Below are positions 26,815-34,130 of a stretch of DNA of 64,000 bases, piece by piece. The stretch is from positions 551,979 through 615,978 of the forward strand of contig NZ_JACPOF010000004.1 in assembly GCF_016185115.1 (NCBI RefSeq), read 5' to 3'. Source of the DNA: Polaromonas sp. (lineage in GTDB: Bacteria; Pseudomonadota; Gammaproteobacteria; Burkholderiales; Burkholderiaceae_C). The notes under the pieces were generated by a model. That model was not told where the DNA came from and ran no database searches. It was given only the letters and a program-made list of their open reading frames with translations. Numbering within the stretch: the first letter of the stretch is position 1; every line of letters starts with the position of its first letter. A program made the translations under genes and the position numbers.

Positions 26815-26959
26815 ATCTGCGGTAATGCAAGCAGGTTTCATGCCACCAAAATGAGGCATAAAGCGACCTGGCTCGCGTTCTGGAGCACTGAAACTTGCCT
26901 TACCTGCCCCAGACTTGGGCGGCAAGCTCCGGGCAGTGGCGCGTTTTGGTGCCCGGTTC

Positions 26960-28393
26960 CTAGAAACCGGCAAGCCGCGGCTGGTAGACCTCAGGTGAGG
27001 CCGGGGTTTGCAGTGCTGCATCCCATGCGGCCGCCAGCACCGGGTTCTTGAGCGCATTGATCGCCTGCCGGATGTGCAGGTGATTGCCCAGCCGCTCCAG
27101 CAGCACGCGGCGCTGGCGCGGCGTGATGTCTGCGGACTGGATGGGCTCCAGCCAGGTCGCAGCGGCCTGCCTGGCCACCTCGCGCAGCATTCGGGCGACC
27201 TGTTTCTGGGGAATGTCGAGTGCGCTGGTGAAGCGCAGCACGGATTGCGGCGTCAGCAGCGGCTTTCGGTGATCGTCTTTGGCCTTGCGGTCCGGCTTGC
27301 CTTCTTCGAGCAGGGCCAGCGCATGCCCCTGGGTGCCAAGGTAGACGTGGGTGCTGAGCAGGTCATAGGCCGGCGCAAGTTCGGCCTGCCGGGCATCACG
27401 ATAAAGCAGGCCGAGGTTCTTCAGGTGCATGTCTGCATTGCCCAGCAGGTCGTTCACTTCAATTCGGCGCAGCAGCTCATGCACGGCCGGCACACCGCAG
27501 CCAGGCAAGTCAAGCAGGGTCTGGGCAATGACCAGGTAACTCTGGCTGTATTTGTTTTCGGGCGAGACGCCCAGTACCTGCGCGAAATCCTCAAAATGCA
27601 CGCGGCCGGCCGGCCCGCGGTCGAAACGAGTCACAGCCAGAAAGCGGCCCTGCACCTCTTCGCCCAGGTCATAACGGTGGCCGGCGGCCAGCGCCTTCAT
27701 GTCGGCCAGCTCAAACTCGCAGGTATCCACCCCGGCCAGTTTCGCCAGGCGCATGCAGAGGTCTTCCATCTGCGGCATGCGCGGGTATTCAACCGAGGGG
27801 AGCTTGGCAATGATGGCGGTGTCGTGATGTTTTGTGCGCCCGCTGAAGCGGCCGTCTGCGTCGCGATTCACACCCAGCTTGGGCTGCACGCCGGAGATCG
27901 AAATGGCGTCCTGAAAGGGCTCGGACCAGACCGTGACCTCCAGCGCATCCTGCCCCTGTGTCACCAGGTCCTGCAGGGCGGCCTTGCCTATGTTCTCCCA
28001 CTCGGCTGTGACGGCGCCCGGCAAATCCCTGCCGCAGGCGGCCAGCATGCTGAAGTTGTTGGCAGGGTCTATACCTGCCGCATCGGCCACGTGTTTGCGG
28101 AAGGTGCCCTCCGGCAGCAGGTTCTGGAAGAACGCAGGCAACTGGATGTCGCCTCTCAGCCCACGGACGGAATTAAAGCCCGGCGAGACGCGGTTCAGCC
28201 AGAAGGACTGCTGCTGCGCAGGTTCCGCGGCGCGGAAGGATTCGGACAGTACAGGCTCGGCGCCAAAGGCCTCGCGAGCATAGGCCTCATCGACTGCGAA
28301 GCGGATGATGGGCTCGGCATTCTCGGGTGCAAACTCAAACAGCATGCCCACCCGTCGGCCATGCAGCTTGATGACGAGGACGGGAATGTTCAT
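26960..28393 (-). CDS. hipA: HipA toxin, serine/threonine kinase of a type II toxin-antitoxin module
   Basis: A 477-residue HipA-fold kinase; characterised E. coli HipA phosphorylates glutamyl-tRNA synthetase and causes growth arrest. Catalytic residues align: Asp321 and Asn326 in GNADMHLKN and Asp344 in APAYDLLST keep the same 5- and 23-residue spacing as in E. coli HipA. Ser165 in AISISGVQPKL occupies the place of the autophosphorylated Ser150. All key residues are intact, so the toxin should be active. Its ATG shares one base with the stop of the hipB-like gene, the normal antitoxin-first order. Confidence 0.93.
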   Translation of the reverse strand: MNIPVLVIKLHGRRVGMLFEFAPENAEPIIRFAVDEAYAREAFGAEPVLSESFRAAEPAQQQSFWLNRVSPGFNSVRGLRGDIQLPAFFQNLLPEGTFRKHVADAAGIDPANNFSMLAACGRDLPGAVTAEWENIGKAALQDLVTQGQDALEVTVWSEPFQDAISISGVQPKLGVNRDADGRFSGRTKHHDTAIIAKLPSVEYPRMPQMEDLCMRLAKLAGVDTCEFELADMKALAAGHRYDLGEEVQGRFLAVTRFDRGPAGRVHFEDFAQVLGVSPENKYSQSYLVIAQTLLDLPGCGVPAVHELLRRIEVNDLLGNADMHLKNLGLLYRDARQAELAPAYDLLSTHVYLGTQGHALALLEEGKPDRKAKDDHRKPLLTPQSVLRFTSALDIPQKQVARMLREVARQAAATWLEPIQSADITPRQRRVLLERLGNHLHIRQAINALKNPVLAAAWDAALQTPASPEVYQPRLAGF

Positions 28394-28764
28394 CAGTGGG
28401 AGGTCTGAAGCTTGCCTTGCAGCCGGGCAGCACGCGCAGCGACGGCAGACATGGGGCCAGGTGCAGCCTCACGCTGGCGGTTTTTTTCCTGTGCGAGCGT
28501 CTTGCGAGTGGCGGCAGATATGCCAGACAGGCCGTCAGCCGTGTCAGGCATGAGCCGGGCCACGTCGGTACGCATGGCCAGCAAATCCAGCCCCAGCAGA
28601 TCAGTGACAGAGAGCAAAGTCGTGAGCTGCACATCACCGCCCTTGAACAGACGGTAGATGGCGGCCCGGCTCACACCTGTACGTTTGATGACCTCGCTGA
28701 TGGTGAGCGCCTGACGCTTGCGCTCGTTATCAAGGATGGCGGCCAGTTCAAAGCTTGTGGTCAT
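28393..28764 (-). CDS. hipB: HipB-like antitoxin, helix-turn-helix transcriptional regulator
   Basis: A 123-residue protein with an XRE-type helix-turn-helix at residues 15-65 (LTISEVIKRTGVSRAAIYRLFKGGD read in two halves, recognition helix around RAAIYRLF). The C-terminal 45 residues are basic and Ala/Arg-rich and probably flexible. As antitoxin it should bind HipA and repress the pair from operators upstream. It is longer than E. coli HipB (88 residues). The one-base overlap with hipA and the palindromes upstream support the assignment. Confidence 0.9.
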   Translation of the reverse strand: MTTSFELAAILDNERKRQALTISEVIKRTGVSRAAIYRLFKGGDVQLTTLLSVTDLLGLDLLAMRTDVARLMPDTADGLSGISAATRKTLAQEKNRQREAAPGPMSAVAARAARLQGKLQTSH

Positions 28765-28767
28765 GAA

Positions 28768-28874
28768 GTATTTAAATCAATACAAAATGACATTTTATCT
28801 TTTTTAAGATACTAATACCAATAAATATAGTATTTTATTAAATACATATTCAAATTTAGTATTTAATAAAATAC
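28768..28874. promoter_or_regulatory. Putative HipB operator region, three GTATT...AATAC palindromes
   Basis: The 155-base interval between hipB and the next gene is strikingly AT-rich in an otherwise GC-rich window. It holds GTATTTTATTAAATAC at 28830-28845 and GTATTTAATAAAATAC at 28859-28874, each a palindrome with 6-base arms around 4 bases, and each the exact reverse complement of the other. A weaker copy, GTATTTAAATCAATAC, lies at 28768-28783 right before the hipB start. The layout fits multi-site autorepression of the toxin-antitoxin promoter. Confidence 0.7.
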
Positions 28875-28919
28875 ACACCAATTATTGAGCATTACCCTGG
28901 ACTGCAGACCTTCTAACGC

Positions 28920-29861
28920 TCAGGACATGCGTGATTCCAGCAGTTTCACCAGCGCCCAAAGTACGCGGTTGGCAGGCGTCGGAACATTCAGCGCGTGGCC
29001 ACGCCGCACCACAAAGCCGTTGAGGTAATCAATTTCGCTGTGTTTGCCCCGGGCCAGGTCCTGGGCTGTCGATGAAAACTGGTCGGGCATGGTCTCGGCA
29101 ATCTTGCGTACCGCTGCTTCCACATCGCCCGGCACAGTGACGCCGTCGGCTTTGGCCACCGCAAGGCATTCGGCGACCACATCCCGCATCACGTCTGTCA
29201 CGCCCTCGCCCCGTACGGTCTGGCCGTAAGGCATCTGGACAATCGCCGATACCGCGTTGTAGGCGCAGTTCAGGATCAGCTTGGCCCAGAGCGCGCCGCG
29301 CACGTTGTCCAAAATCTCAACGGGCACACCCGCCCCCATCAGGGCCAAGGCAGCCGCCGCGCTCGAAAAGCCCTGGCCCCTTGACGGCTCGATGACCAAT
29401 TCACCCCGTCCGTTGTGTTTGACGTGCCCGGGGCCGGCCATCTCTGTGGCCACGTAAACAACGGCGGCCGCCACCTCATGCCGGGGCAGTACAGCACGCA
29501 GGCGGTCGGCGTTGTCCACCCCGTTTTGCAGGCACAGCACCAGCGCGCCGGGTGCCAGGTGTGGGCGAATCAGTTCGCCCGCAGATTCGGTGTCTGTGGA
29601 CTTGACGCAGAAAAGCACCAGATCAGCGCCCTCAACAGCGCTGGGGGCTGTGCTGGCTGAAAGGCGCACATATTCATCAAACGCGGCCGTCTGCACGCGC
29701 AGGCCATCAAGGACTATCGCCTCGACATGCTGCGCCCGGGCGATCAGCACCACCTCGTGACCGGCGCGTGCCAGCATGCCACCGTAATAGCAGCCCACAG
29801 CCCCTGCGCCCATCACGGCGACCTTGATGCGGGTTTTGTTCTCGGACTGGGGGCTGGTCAT
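28920..29861 (-). CDS. panE: Ketopantoate reductase family protein (2-dehydropantoate 2-reductase)
   Basis: A 313-residue NADP-dependent enzyme of the ApbA/PanE family, which reduces 2-dehydropantoate to pantoate in coenzyme A synthesis. The Rossmann motif GAGAVGCYYGGMLARAG is at residues 18-34, FCVKSTDT near residue 85, the catalytic Lys lies in WAKLILNCAYNAVSAI near residue 195, and Glu in HSEIDYLNGFVV near residue 275. Several paralogues with other 2-oxo acid substrates exist in Burkholderiales, so the pantothenate role is likely but not proven. It lies 155 bases upstream of hipB-side operators on the same strand. Confidence 0.85.
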   Translation of the reverse strand: MTSPQSENKTRIKVAVMGAGAVGCYYGGMLARAGHEVVLIARAQHVEAIVLDGLRVQTAAFDEYVRLSASTAPSAVEGADLVLFCVKSTDTESAGELIRPHLAPGALVLCLQNGVDNADRLRAVLPRHEVAAAVVYVATEMAGPGHVKHNGRGELVIEPSRGQGFSSAAAALALMGAGVPVEILDNVRGALWAKLILNCAYNAVSAIVQMPYGQTVRGEGVTDVMRDVVAECLAVAKADGVTVPGDVEAAVRKIAETMPDQFSSTAQDLARGKHSEIDYLNGFVVRRGHALNVPTPANRVLWALVKLLESRMS

Positions 29862-30028
29862 GGTGGTCTTTCGGGCGTGAAGAGCGGGAAAGCATGATAT
29901 CCGTCAAGCCCGGTAAAGCGCCTCAGCCGATAAAATGGGCCCTCCCCGCCGCAAGAAGCGCCGTCGGCTGTTGATCTGGCTGCGATTTGACAGCGAATTT
30001 CCTGCCTCCGTCGGGGGACCACAAACCC

Positions 30029-30973
30029 ATGCCCTTCCTCACCGCCGCCCTGTACAAATTTGTCGAACTGCCCGACCACGCGTCGCTGCAGGCGCCCTTG
30101 CTGGCGCGCTGCGAGGCCAATGGCGTCAAGGGCACCCTGCTGCTGGCCGCAGAAGGCATCAACGGCACGATCAGCGGCCCCGAAGCCGGCGTGCGCGCCG
30201 TGCTGGCGTACCTGCGCAGCGATGCACGGCTCGCAGCGCTTGAGCACAAGGAAGCCTGGGCTGAACAATTGCCGTTTTACCGCATGAAGGTACGGCTCAA
30301 GCGCGAAATCGTCACCCTGGGTGTGCCCGACGTACACCCCGCCCTCAACGCCGGGCAGCATGTCAAACCAGCGGACTGGAACGCGTTGCTGGCCGAACCC
30401 GATGTGGTGCTGGTCGACACACGCAATGACTATGAGGTGTCCATAGGCACGTTCGAGGGCGCCATCAACCCCGCGACCTCAAGCTTTTCAGAACTGCCCG
30501 GCTGGGTGGAGCGCGAGATGGCCGAAGGCGGCAAACTCGCGCCCGTTGACGGCAAAAAGCCGCGTGTGGCCATGTTCTGTACCGGCGGCATACGCTGTGA
30601 AAAATCAACCGCCTTCATGCGCGCCAAGGGTTTTGACGAGGTCTACCACCTCGAAGGCGGCATCCTCAAATACCTGGAAACCGTGCCTGAGGCGCAAAGC
30701 ACCTGGCAAGGCGAGTGTTTTGTGTTTGACGAACGTGTGTCCGTCGGCCACGGGCTGCAGCCCGGCGCCTTCACCCTGTGCCGCTCCTGCCGCGACCCGC
30801 TCAGCGAAGAAGACCGCCAATCGCCCCTGTACGAGCTGGGCGTGAGCTGCGCGCACTGCCACGCCGCCACCACAGAAGAACAAAAAGCAGGTTACCGCGA
30901 GCGCCAGCGCCAGGTAGAACTGGCCGAAAAACGCCAGGCTGCACATATCGGCCTGCGCCAGCCCGGCGCGTGA
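30029..30973 (+). CDS. trhO: tRNA uridine hydroxylase TrhO (rhodanese-domain YceA family)
   Basis: A 314-residue protein that, by family, hydroxylates tRNA wobble uridine (U34) to 5-hydroxyuridine using O2. The N-terminal acylphosphatase-like domain has [17 protein letters not shown] at about residues 34-50, and the rhodanese domain has [14 protein letters not shown] and the active-site Cys184 in [11 protein letters not shown]. The C-terminus carries CRSC and CAHC pairs that could bind zinc. The start at 30029 ([11 protein letters not shown]) was chosen from family alignment memory; the frame is open a further 14 codons upstream. The glutathione transferase gene starts right after its stop. 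Confidence 0.9.
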   Translation: MPFLTAALYKFVELPDHASLQAPLLARCEANGVKGTLLLAAEGINGTISGPEAGVRAVLAYLRSDARLAALEHKEAWAEQLPFYRMKVRLKREIVTLGVPDVHPALNAGQHVKPADWNALLAEPDVVLVDTRNDYEVSIGTFEGAINPATSSFSELPGWVEREMAEGGKLAPVDGKKPRVAMFCTGGIRCEKSTAFMRAKGFDEVYHLEGGILKYLETVPEAQSTWQGECFVFDERVSVGHGLQPGAFTLCRSCRDPLSEEDRQSPLYELGVSCAHCHAATTEEQKAGYRERQRQVELAEKRQAAHIGLRQPGA

Positions 30974-30975
30974 AT

Positions 30976-31638
30976 ATGCAAATGACTGGCGCTCTGCCCG
31001 TCCTGTATTCCTTCCGCCGCTGCCCCTATGCCATGCGCGCGCGGCTGGCCCTGGCTGTGAGCGGCGTGAAGCATGAACACCGCGAAGTCGTGCTGCGAAA
31101 CAAACCGGCAGAGATGCTGGCTGCATCTCCCAAAGGCACCGTGCCCGTGCTTGTGTTGCCCGAGGGCAAGGTGATTGATGAAAGCCTGGACATCATGCGC
31201 TGGGCGCTGGGTCAAAACGACCCGGCTCACTGGCTGCCCCCGGAAGGCGAAGCACTTGATGACATGCTGGCCCTGATCAGCGTCAACGACGGCGCCTTCA
31301 AACGCAATCTGGATCGTTATAAATACCCCAACCGCTATCCGCTGGAGTCAGGATCTGACGCCCATGCATTTGCACTGACGCAAAGGGACTTGGGCGCACG
31401 ATGGCTTGATGAGCTGGAGTCAAGGCTGGAAGGCGGCTGGCTGTTCGGCGCTTCTGCTTGCCTCGCCGATATGGCCACGCTGCCCTTTGTGCGGCAGTTT
31501 GCGCATACCGATGCGGACTGGTTTGAAGCGCAACCGTGGCCCAGGCTACAGGCCTGGCTTGGCAGGTTTGAGGCGAGTGAGCTGTATATGGGCGTGATGG
31601 GCAAGTATGAAGCGTGGGAATCGCTCTCAAGAGACTAG
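30976..31638 (+). CDS. Glutathione S-transferase family protein
   Basis: A 220-residue protein with an N-terminal thioredoxin-like GST domain (LYSFRRCPYAMRARLAL; Cys in the CPYA motif suggests an omega or glutaredoxin-like thiol transferase) including the cis-Pro and glutathione site in GTVPVLVLPEG and DESLDIM, then an all-helical C-terminal domain. It likely reduces mixed disulfides or conjugates glutathione in the cytosol. It begins 3 bases after the trhO stop; GTG 30970 and ATG 30982 are alternative starts. A repeat copy follows directly after the stop. Confidence 0.85.
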   Translation: MQMTGALPVLYSFRRCPYAMRARLALAVSGVKHEHREVVLRNKPAEMLAASPKGTVPVLVLPEGKVIDESLDIMRWALGQNDPAHWLPPEGEALDDMLALISVNDGAFKRNLDRYKYPNRYPLESGSDAHAFALTQRDLGARWLDELESRLEGGWLFGASACLADMATLPFVRQFAHTDADWFEAQPWPRLQAWLGRFEASELYMGVMGKYEAWESLSRD

Positions 31639-31640
31639 AC

Positions 31641-31790
31641 GCTACATATTTGATAGCTGCTCACGTGCGTATCTATTGGCCTTGAGCCCGATTTGATGCC
31701 CCCAAAAGGCCTTTTTTGGCCGATTTCAGGCACCTGAATTCGGGTAAACCGGCTTTTGGCACGCAAATGTTAAGTTATATATTAACAATT
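31641..31790 (+). repeat. Interspersed repeat, copy B
   Basis: Starting 3 bases after the glutathione transferase stop, TTTGATAGCTGCTCACGTGC and the following CGTATCTATTGG...GAGCCCGATTTGATGCC match the heads of the copies at 23867 and 55148. A hairpin-forming CCAAAAGGCCTTTTTTGG follows, and the end has TTAAGTTATATATTAAC at 31770-31786, similar to TTAAGTTCCATATTAAC in the 55.3 kb copy. The hairpin sequence differs from the other copies but the pairing is kept. Confidence 0.75.
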
Positions 31791-31828
31791 GCTGTTTCCC
31801 CAGCAATGGCCCACTTGACGCCTGAAGC

Positions 31829-32098
31829 CTAACGCGTCACACGCGAAGCCTGCATCACACGGTTGATCGCCAGCGCGGCCACTTCGCCGGCGGTTTCCAG
31901 CTCCATGCTCTGCAGCTTGAGGTTGTATGCCACGCCCAGCATGGTTGCCTTGGTGGTGTCGGGCAACACTTCCCAATTGCGGGCCAGTTCGTCAATGAGC
32001 AGGTTGGCAACTATGCCCTCGTCATAGTCCCAGCGGGTGGCCTTCCCCGCGCGGGTAAAGATGCTGAGCATGATCTGGTTTACGCCTTCACGGGTCAT
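31829..32098 (-). CDS. Hypothetical protein, 89 residues
   Basis: Not recognised. The frame has a good ribosome binding site (AAGGAG, eight bases before the ATG at 32098), which was preferred over a start 10 codons upstream. The protein starts MTREGVNQIMLSIFTRAG and looks like a small soluble helical protein with no signal peptide, membrane segment or cysteine pair. It is isolated between an interspersed repeat and a palindromic element, with neighbours in the opposite direction or far away. Confidence 0.6.
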   Translation of the reverse strand: MTREGVNQIMLSIFTRAGKATRWDYDEGIVANLLIDELARNWEVLPDTTKATMLGVAYNLKLQSMELETAGEVAALAINRVMQASRVTR

Positions 32099-32277
32099 GG
32101 GGCACTCCTTTTGAACGGTTATGTCCATGGTCGCAATATGCCCGGGCCCGGGCTGTAGGTGGAGTGGCCTACGGGAAGTACGCGGTGGCGCTTTGCGGCT
32201 GACAGCCGGGCGCCGGGAACTGGCACTTATCCAGTACAGAGTCAGCGGCCGTGGGCATATACCGTTCGCAACCCGCT

Positions 32278-32359
32278 CTTTCTGTCATTGCGGACTTGAT
32301 CCGCAATCCATCTGAAACGAAGCGGGGATGGATCCCGGATCAAGTCCGGGATGACAGAA
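32278..32359. repeat. Double-hairpin palindromic repeat (TCATTGCGGACTTGATCCGC type)
   Basis: The 321-base gap between the orphan gene and sbcB contains two arms, TTCTGTCATTGCGGACTTGA... (from 32279) and TGGATCCCGGATCAAGTCCG... (to 32359), that are near-perfect inverted repeats around 18 bases. Each arm also has its own inner palindrome (TGCGGA/TCCGCA and CCCGGA/TCCGGG), with paired changes between arms. This sequence type is a widespread intergenic palindromic element in proteobacteria. The rest of the gap shows no gene. Confidence 0.8.
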
Positions 32360-32419
32360 AAGTACCAAACGGCAACCACCGGTCTGATCTCGAAAGGAAA
32401 GTCTTCTTTGTGTGGCTAT

Positions 32420-33886
32420 TCAAACCTCTGGCGTCACAAGCTCGGCATATTCATAAAGCGCCTCAAGCACGGCCTGTCCTTTCTCATCCGCAGCCTCGGC
32501 AAGCACATCGATCTCGGCAAACAGTGCATCCACATTGCGCGCCCCGCCCTCACCTTCGAGCAGGCGCGCAGCGCGATGCGCCTCCCAGCGTTCTGCATCT
32601 TCGGGCGACAGGGTATCTGCAAAATTCCGGGCACGGTACCTGAACACGATTTCCTCCAGCCGGTCATCGTCAAAACCGATACGCGCATGGGCCAGCTCTG
32701 CGGGCGACAGGTCACGCAGCTGGTTGAGCCGCCTGCGGTCGGTGTTGTTGACGAAGCCGCCATAAAGATCTTCATCCACGTCGGGCGTGGCCTCTTTCGG
32801 GCGCTGGAAGACCTCAGGCCAGATGGCACTCATGTCCGGCAGGCAAGCGGCCTTTTCTGCGTTGGCCATCGCGGCGTCGATGTCTATGCCCCACTTTGCG
32901 GCCATCCCGTCGCTCAGCGTCCTGAGCTTGCGTACGACCATGGGCGACTTGTTCAGGTGGACCGACTTGATCGGCAGCCGCTGCACGCCTTCGGGCAGGT
33001 CCGCCGTCTTGCTGAAGAGACGCTGGCGCAGGGTAGCCACGTCGAGCAGTGGCAGTTCGCTGGGGTCATGGGCGAGGTCCCACGCGAGCAGTTCGTTCTT
33101 GTTGGTCGGGTGCGTGGCCAGTGGCCACATGATGGCCATGCAGCCGCGCTCGGGGGGAAACATGCCGGAAACATGCAAAAACGGTTGCGCGTTCTGCGCT
33201 GTTGCGGGCAGGCCCAGTTCCATCGCGACGCGGTCTTTCTTGTGCAGGCTGAGGCAAAAGTCAAACAGCTTGGGCTGGGTGGTCTTGATGAGCCTGGCCA
33301 GTGCGATGGTCGCGCGTACGTCGGACAGCGCATCATGCGCAGCCTCGTGCAGCAGGCCGTTGGCGCGGGCCAGGTCTTCAAGCTTGAAGCTGGGGCGCAA
33401 TGCCGTGGCGTCCGCACTGCGCTCATCAGGTTTGGTGGGCCAGGTGATGCCTTCTGGCCTGAGTGCATAGGCCATGCGCACGACGTCAAGCAGGTCCCAG
33501 CGGCCGCAGTCGTTCTGCCATTCCCGGGCGTAGGGGTCTATGAGGTTGCGCCAGAACATGAAGCGCGTGACTTCATCATCAAAGCGGATGGTGTTGTAAC
33601 CGACGCCAATGGTGCCGGGCTGGGCCAGCAGTGACTCAATTTTTGCAGCGAAGGCGTGCTCGGGCAGGCCACGCCCCAGGCACAGCTGCGGCGTGATGCC
33701 GGTGATGAGGCAGGACTGCGGATCGGGCAGGTAGTCGTTGGCGGGCTGGCAATAAATCATCACCGGCTCGCCGATCTCGTTCAGGTCGGCGTCGGTGCGT
33801 ATGCCGGCAAACTGGCAGGGCCGGTCGCGGCGGGTATTCAGGCCGAAGGTCTCGTAGTCGTGCCAGAGAAAGGTGTGGGGCAGCAT
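32420..33886 (-). CDS. sbcB: Exodeoxyribonuclease I (ExoI)
   Basis: A 488-residue 3'-5' single-strand DNA exonuclease of the DEDDh type, acting in recombination and mismatch repair. The first exonuclease motif is FLWHDYETFGLN (residues 6-17), Exo II is seen in IGVGYNTIRFDDEVTR and Exo III in AAHDALSDVRATI with the catalytic His and Asp. The C-terminal SH3-like and helical regions are present, and the length matches E. coli ExoI (475 residues). It is transcribed alone on the minus strand. Confidence 0.95.
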   Translation of the reverse strand: MLPHTFLWHDYETFGLNTRRDRPCQFAGIRTDADLNEIGEPVMIYCQPANDYLPDPQSCLITGITPQLCLGRGLPEHAFAAKIESLLAQPGTIGVGYNTIRFDDEVTRFMFWRNLIDPYAREWQNDCGRWDLLDVVRMAYALRPEGITWPTKPDERSADATALRPSFKLEDLARANGLLHEAAHDALSDVRATIALARLIKTTQPKLFDFCLSLHKKDRVAMELGLPATAQNAQPFLHVSGMFPPERGCMAIMWPLATHPTNKNELLAWDLAHDPSELPLLDVATLRQRLFSKTADLPEGVQRLPIKSVHLNKSPMVVRKLRTLSDGMAAKWGIDIDAAMANAEKAACLPDMSAIWPEVFQRPKEATPDVDEDLYGGFVNNTDRRRLNQLRDLSPAELAHARIGFDDDRLEEIVFRYRARNFADTLSPEDAERWEAHRAARLLEGEGGARNVDALFAEIDVLAEAADEKGQAVLEALYEYAELVTPEV

Positions 33887-33943
33887 GGAAACCTAGAAAC
33901 AGTGGTTGGATGGGCCCGAGTGTGCCGCGCGCGTTGTGCCAGG

Positions 33944-33992
33944 CAAGGCGCGACAACGCTGTGGGCTAATGCCCACAAGGCGGAGCAACGCA
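33944..33992 (+). repeat. Short direct repeat around a hairpin upstream of sbcB
   Basis: Two copies of CAAGGCG-x-GA/GAG-CAACGC (33944-33960 and 33976-33992) flank a perfect hairpin GTGGGC-TAAT-GCCCAC (33961-33976). It lies in the 244-base interval between sbcB and the cardiolipin synthase stop, which contains no convincing gene. Confidence 0.45.
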
Positions 33993-34130
33993 GTACGGTG
34001 CAGCGTGCGCGGTGCAATCGGGTACATAGCGCTGTCACCCGAACGATAACCATGAACGAAGAAGAGGAGGTGGGTGCTCATGCGGCTTTCTTGAAATTTG
34101 CGAGCGGTCAACCGCTGTTTTTAGGTTACA

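Noticed and set aside
27008..28408. 466-codon plus-strand open frame opposite hipA
   Set aside because: hipA has all catalytic residues and an overlapping hipB; the opposite frame is a shadow.
32351..33634. 427-codon plus-strand open frame opposite sbcB
   Set aside because: sbcB motifs are clear on the minus strand.
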